Below are positions 60,921 to 64,000 of a stretch of DNA of 64,000 nt, in pieces. Positions within the stretch are counted from its first letter, which is position 1. Each line of letters begins with the position of its first letter. The notes under the pieces are model-generated. The model had not been told where the DNA came from. It did no database searches and was given only the letters and a program-made list of their open reading frames with translations. The position numbers were made by a program, and so were the translations under genes. This DNA is from JASLMY01 sp965226475 (GTDB lineage Bacteria > Pseudomonadota > Alphaproteobacteria > GCA-2731375), in NCBI GenBank assembly GCA_965226475.1, contig CBDDDJ010000005.1, forward strand, positions 1,922,001 through 1,986,000, written 5' to 3'.

Positions 60921-61775
60921 CTAGAGCTCGATCACCAGACCCTCGCGGGCGACGATGGTGCCGGGCCGGCGGGCCTCGGCGGCCCGCGCGACTCCATCCA
61001 TGAAATTGTCGTCGTGATCGGGGTCGTGGTGGAAGATCACCAAGGTCTCGACCGAGGCGGCATCGGCCAGCCGGCAGCCCTCCTCCCAAGTCGAATGACC
61101 CCAGCCGATCCGCTTCGGGAACTCTTCGTCGGTATAGGTGGAGTCGTAGATCGCCAGGTCGGCGCCCTGGATCAGGTCGAGGATGTTCCGGTCGAGCGCG
61201 CCCGGGTCGTGCTCCGTGTCGGTCAGGTAGCAGACCGAATGGCCGCCATGCTCGATCCGGTAGCCGGTGGCCCCGTTGGGATGGTTGAGCGGCGCGGTCC
61301 GCACCCGGATGCCGGGGTCGAAACCCAGGGTCTCGCCGGCCAAAAAATCGCGGTATTGGACGCTTGCCGAAAAGATCCCGGGCGGCACGGGAAAGAGCGG
61401 CGCGATCATCATGTCTTCCAGCACGTTCTTCAGCGCGAGTTCCGGCGACAGGTGGCCGGCCCAGAGGCGGAAGGAATTCCCCGGATCGAAGAAAGGCTTG
61501 AAGAAGGGGATGCCGCAGACATGATCGAAGTGCGTATGGGTCAGCAGCAGGTCGAGATCCAGCGTCTCGCCCTGGTCGTGAAGCTGGTTGCCGAGATAGC
61601 GCAGCCCCGTGCCGGCATCGAGCAGCAGCGAGCGGCCGCTACAGTCGACTTGAAGCGAGGAGGTGTTGCCGCCGTAGCGCGCGGTGTCGGCATCGGGCGT
61701 CGAGACGCTGCCGCGCACGCCCCAGAAGCGGACCGAGAGGGTGTCCTTCGCGGGAACCGGGGGCGAGCCGCTCAT
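60921..61775 (-). CDS. MBL-fold metallo-hydrolase (PDE/PhnP-like)
   Basis: A 284-aa metallo-beta-lactamase-fold protein: VRFWGVRGSVSTPDADTARYGGNTSS at the N-terminus, the metal motif LLTHTHFDHVCG (HxHxDH), LNHPNGATGYRIEHGG, YLTDTEHDPGALD, and a terminal FHHDPDHDD His. The opening resembles class II cyclic phosphodiesterase and PhnP-type hydrolases. It may act in nucleotide signalling; it lies 35 bases downstream of the OmpR-type regulator gene on the same strand. Confidence 0.9.
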   Translation of the reverse strand: MSGSPPVPAKDTLSVRFWGVRGSVSTPDADTARYGGNTSSLQVDCSGRSLLLDAGTGLRYLGNQLHDQGETLDLDLLLTHTHFDHVCGIPFFKPFFDPGNSFRLWAGHLSPELALKNVLEDMMIAPLFPVPPGIFSASVQYRDFLAGETLGFDPGIRVRTAPLNHPNGATGYRIEHGGHSVCYLTDTEHDPGALDRNILDLIQGADLAIYDSTYTDEEFPKRIGWGHSTWEEGCRLADAASVETLVIFHHDPDHDDNFMDGVARAAEARRPGTIVAREGLVIEL

Positions 61776-61810
61776 GTCGGATCGGGGTTTGAGCGCGTCC
61801 GGACCATGCT

Positions 61811-62497
61811 CTAGGGCACCAGCCGGTAGCCGCCGGTCTCGGTCACCAGCAATTCGGCGTTGGAGGGGTCCTGCTCGATCTTCTGGCGCAGGCGATAGAC
61901 ATGGGTTTCGAGGGTGTGCGTGGTGACGCCGGCGTTGTAGCCCCAGACCTCGTTCAACAGGATATCGCGGCTCACCACCCGGTCGCTGGCGAGGAACAGG
62001 TACTTCAGTATCGCGGTTTCCTTCTCCGTCAGGCGGACCTTCTGGTTCTTCTCGTTGTGGGTCAGCAGTTTCATGGAGGGACGGAAGGTATAGGGGCCGA
62101 TCGAAAAGATCGCGTCCTCGCTCTGTTCATGCTGGCGGAGCTGCGCCCGGACGCGGGCCAGCAGAACGGCGAAGCGGAACGGCTTGGTGACATAATCGTT
62201 GGCGCCCGCGTCGAGGCCGAGAATGGTGTCGGCGTCGCCGTCGGCCGCCGTCAGCATGATGATCGGGCATTTGACGCCGTTCCGGCGCAGAAGCTTGCAG
62301 ACCTCGCGCCCGTCGAGATCGGGCAGGCCGACGTCCAGCAGCACCAGGTCGAAGTGGGTTTCCTTGGCCCGTTCCAGCGCGTCCGCGCCACTCGCCGCCT
62401 CGACGCTCTGGAACTCGTCGTGCACCGCCAGTTGTTCCAACAGTGACGCACGGAGCGCGTCCTCGTCGTCCACCAGCAAAATCTTCTTAGCCGTCAT
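61811..62497 (-). CDS. OmpR/PhoB-family response regulator
   Basis: A 228-aa regulator. The receiver has KILLVDDEDALRASL, HFDLVLLDVGLPDLDG (phospho-Asp) and DYVTKPFR. The DNA-binding winged helix follows: LTEKETAILKYLFLASDRVVSRDILLNEVWGYNAGVTTHTLETHVYRLRQKIE, ending TETGGYRLVP. No kinase gene is adjacent. The start is ATG 62497. It diverges from ribA over a 194-bp region. Confidence 0.95.
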   Translation of the reverse strand: MTAKKILLVDDEDALRASLLEQLAVHDEFQSVEAASGADALERAKETHFDLVLLDVGLPDLDGREVCKLLRRNGVKCPIIMLTAADGDADTILGLDAGANDYVTKPFRFAVLLARVRAQLRQHEQSEDAIFSIGPYTFRPSMKLLTHNEKNQKVRLTEKETAILKYLFLASDRVVSRDILLNEVWGYNAGVTTHTLETHVYRLRQKIEQDPSNAELLVTETGGYRLVP

Positions 62498-62691
62498 CTC
62501 GCCGTAAACCTCCCCACGCTTGACCGGGGCACCGGCAAAGGCGGCACCGGCCAGCATCGACATGATATAGGCATTGGATTGGAATCCTTCAATATTCCCG
62601 GCTCCGACGGACAATCCAGCCGCCGGAGCCGGGTTGTCGCCGCCGCCTCGATATCCTATCAACGGAACTCCAGCCGTCGGCGAGGAAACGC

Positions 62692-63819
62692 ATGAGCCAG
62701 GATCGCGAGCCGAACGCGAACCCGAGCCGCGCCCAGCGGATCGCCGTTGGCCGCGCCGTCGCCGAGTTGCGTCGGGGCGCCGCCGTGGTGGTGTGCCACG
62801 GCTCGGAGTTCGTCGCGGCATTGGCGGCGGAAACGGCGAGCGGGCGGGAGATCGAACGGCTTCGCGAGATCGGCGCGGGCGAGGCGCTGCTGGCGCTCAC
62901 CGCCGAGCGGGCCCGTGCCCTCAACATCTTGCCGTCCGGCCACGATATCGTGGTACTGCCCTGGAAACACTGGTTCGATGGCGAGATGGCGCGCGAGTTG
63001 GGCGATGCGACGATGGACCTCGCCCGTCCGCTGCGGGGGCCGTTCGACCGGGAACGCCGGCCACCCTCGGCCCCGGAACGGGCGGTGATCCGGCTGACCA
63101 AGCTGGCCCGCCTGCTGCCCGCCGCCGTGATCGCGCCGCTGGACGCGGCGATCGCGAGTGAACTCCTGGAGAGCGGAGAATGCCTGTCCGTCGAGGCCGA
63201 GGCGGCGCTCGGTTTCGAGGCGGCGTCGGCCCGGAGCCTGGTTCGCGTGGCCGGGGCCCAGGTACCGCTGGCGGCGGCGGAGGATGCGCGCGTGCTCGCC
63301 TTCCGCCCCGACGACGGCGGCGCCGAGCATCTGGCGATCCTGATCGGCGAGGTCGACCTGACGGGCCCGGTGCTGGCGCGCTTGCATTCCGAATGCTTCA
63401 CGGGCGACCTGCTAGGCTCGCTCAAGTGCGACTGCGGCCAGCAGCTCGGGGGCGCGATAGAGGCAATGGCCGAGGCGGGCGGCGGGGTCCTCGTCTACCT
63501 CGCGCAGGAGGGGCGCGGAATCGGTCTGATGAACAAGCTTCGGGCCTACCGTCTGCAGGCCGACGGATTCGACACCATCGACGCCAACCTGCGCCTCGGT
63601 TTCGATGCCGACGAGCGAATCTTCGAGCCGGCGGCCGAAATCCTGCGCCAGCTGGGCGTGCGCGCCGTCCGTCTGCTGACCAACAATCCCGACAAGGTCG
63701 CCGGGCTGGCGGCGGCGGGCGTCGACGTGGTGGAGCGCGTGGCCCACAAATTCCCCGAAAACACCCACAACGCCGAATACCTGGCGACCAAGCGGGCGCG
63801 CGCCGGGCATATGAGCTGA
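62692..63819 (+). CDS. ribA: GTP cyclohydrolase II with degenerate RibB-like N-terminus
   Basis: A 375-aa protein. From about residue 215 it is GTP cyclohydrolase II: LHSECFTGDLLGSLKCDCGQQL gives the three zinc Cys, then YLAQEGRGIGL, the LLTNNPDKV segment and a C-terminal HNAEYLATKRA. It opens GTP for riboflavin synthesis. Residues 20-200 resemble DHBP synthase (RibB) in outline but lack a clear acidic DEDRENE-type motif, so the second activity is probably lost. I saw no FMN riboswitch before the start. Confidence 0.92.
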   Translation: MSQDREPNANPSRAQRIAVGRAVAELRRGAAVVVCHGSEFVAALAAETASGREIERLREIGAGEALLALTAERARALNILPSGHDIVVLPWKHWFDGEMARELGDATMDLARPLRGPFDRERRPPSAPERAVIRLTKLARLLPAAVIAPLDAAIASELLESGECLSVEAEAALGFEAASARSLVRVAGAQVPLAAAEDARVLAFRPDDGGAEHLAILIGEVDLTGPVLARLHSECFTGDLLGSLKCDCGQQLGGAIEAMAEAGGGVLVYLAQEGRGIGLMNKLRAYRLQADGFDTIDANLRLGFDADERIFEPAAEILRQLGVRAVRLLTNNPDKVAGLAAAGVDVVERVAHKFPENTHNAEYLATKRARAGHMS

Positions 63820-63910
63820 AACCGGGCGAAATCGGCCGGTCGGGCGGCAAGGGCTGCCGGGCTCGCCGCCGCCGCCAAGCGAAACTCCTTGAAGATCAAC
63901 GGCTTGACTC

Positions 63911-63926
63911 TGGCACGCGACTTGCG
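63911..63926 (+). promoter_or_regulatory. Sigma-54 type promoter motif
   Basis: TGGCACGCGACTTGCG matches the -24/-12 consensus TGGCACG-N4-TTGC, with GG and GC 10 bases apart. The start point would fall near 63936, only about 5 bases before the apparent ATG at 63941. The gene start may therefore lie further right or the mRNA be nearly leaderless. Confidence 0.5.
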
Positions 63927-63940
63927 ACGGGGGAGGCGTC

Positions 63941-64000
63941 ATGGAAATCCCGAGCACCGCGGCACGCCCGCTCAACAATCCCGACTTTGCGCCCGGCGGC
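63941..64000 (+). CDS. Start of an unidentified gene at the right edge
   Basis: ATG 63941 stands 4 bases after GGGAGG and opens a frame to the end of the window (MEIPSTAARPLNNPDFAPGG). Twenty residues are too few for a family call. In alphaproteobacteria sigma-54 promoters often drive flagellar genes, so that is one possibility, offered as inference only. Confidence 0.5.
   Translation, partial: MEIPSTAARPLNNPDFAPGG

Overview
The window is GC-rich and reads as an alphaproteobacterial chromosome, most likely Rhodospirillales or a close relative. The pointers are a fused CysNC, DUF1194 and DUF3047 proteins, hydantoinase A/B, a dimethylglycine-dehydrogenase-like fusion and many acyl-CoA genes. 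This placement is inference from gene content; there is no rRNA or tRNA gene here. The striking feature is decay. About a dozen genes are broken by frameshifts, stop codons, internal deletions or insertion sequences, beside seven IS elements or remnants and several dispersed palindromic repeat families. That fits a genome in an IS-expansion and gene-loss phase, or partly an error-prone assembly.

Layout. 1-3.6 kb: end of an IS21 element, a frameshifted HAD hydrolase, and an O-antigen ligase with three separate lesions (stop codon, A8-tract frameshift, IS427-type insertion). 4.0-8.1 kb: sulfate activation (cysD, cysNC) diverging from a UDP-glucuronate 4-epimerase. 8.2-12.5 kb: small housekeeping genes (sugar epimerase-like, ThiE/TenI, YggS, L,D-transpeptidase, glycine-zipper lipoprotein, VOC protein). 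12.7-17.5 kb: hyuA, hyuB and a LysR regulator. 17.7-21.9 kb: a secreted Asn-Pro-Cys repeat protein split by an IS3-like element, then a mercuric-reductase-like flavoprotein and a TVP38 membrane protein. 22.2-26.6 kb: a minus-strand row of DUF3047, acyltransferase (broken), NAD(P) reductase, DUF547 and YHS genes.

26.9-33.9 kb: MocA oxidoreductase, GFA and PhyH genes, DUF1194, IS256 copy 1, a truncated hemoglobin, a PEP-mutase remnant, and a frameshifted dihaem cytochrome c behind a perfect FNR box. 34.0-43.2 kb: an acyl/amide catabolic block: M20 amidohydrolase, two acyl-CoA ligases, LLM flavin oxidoreductase, two MaoC-type hydratases, a triple-Rid fusion and an acyl-CoA dehydrogenase. 43.2-48.8 kb: tandem repeats, a response regulator, a subtilase gene split by IS256 copy 2, and repeat debris. 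48.8-52.5 kb: an acyl-CoA dehydrogenase gene split by a 2.5-kb IS1595-family transposon with passenger genes. 52.6-63.9 kb: class II aldolase, MFS exporter, peptide-type solute-binding protein, an IS5 element, the flavin/GcvT fusion, a methyltransferase, a metallo-hydrolase, an OmpR-type regulator and a RibA-type protein. A new gene begins at the right edge.

The best candidate for something undescribed is the IS1595-family transposon at 49453-51990. It has perfect ends and an 8-bp target duplication. It carries a two-helix membrane protein resembling SLATT effectors and three small proteins. Two of its genes sit behind leaders that share one base stem (AGGGCGCAC with GTGCGCCCT) and a GTCAA bulge but have different distal stems. 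Also notable are a 167-bp composite of two palindromes present twice in inverted orientation, and the NPC-repeat peptide locus.
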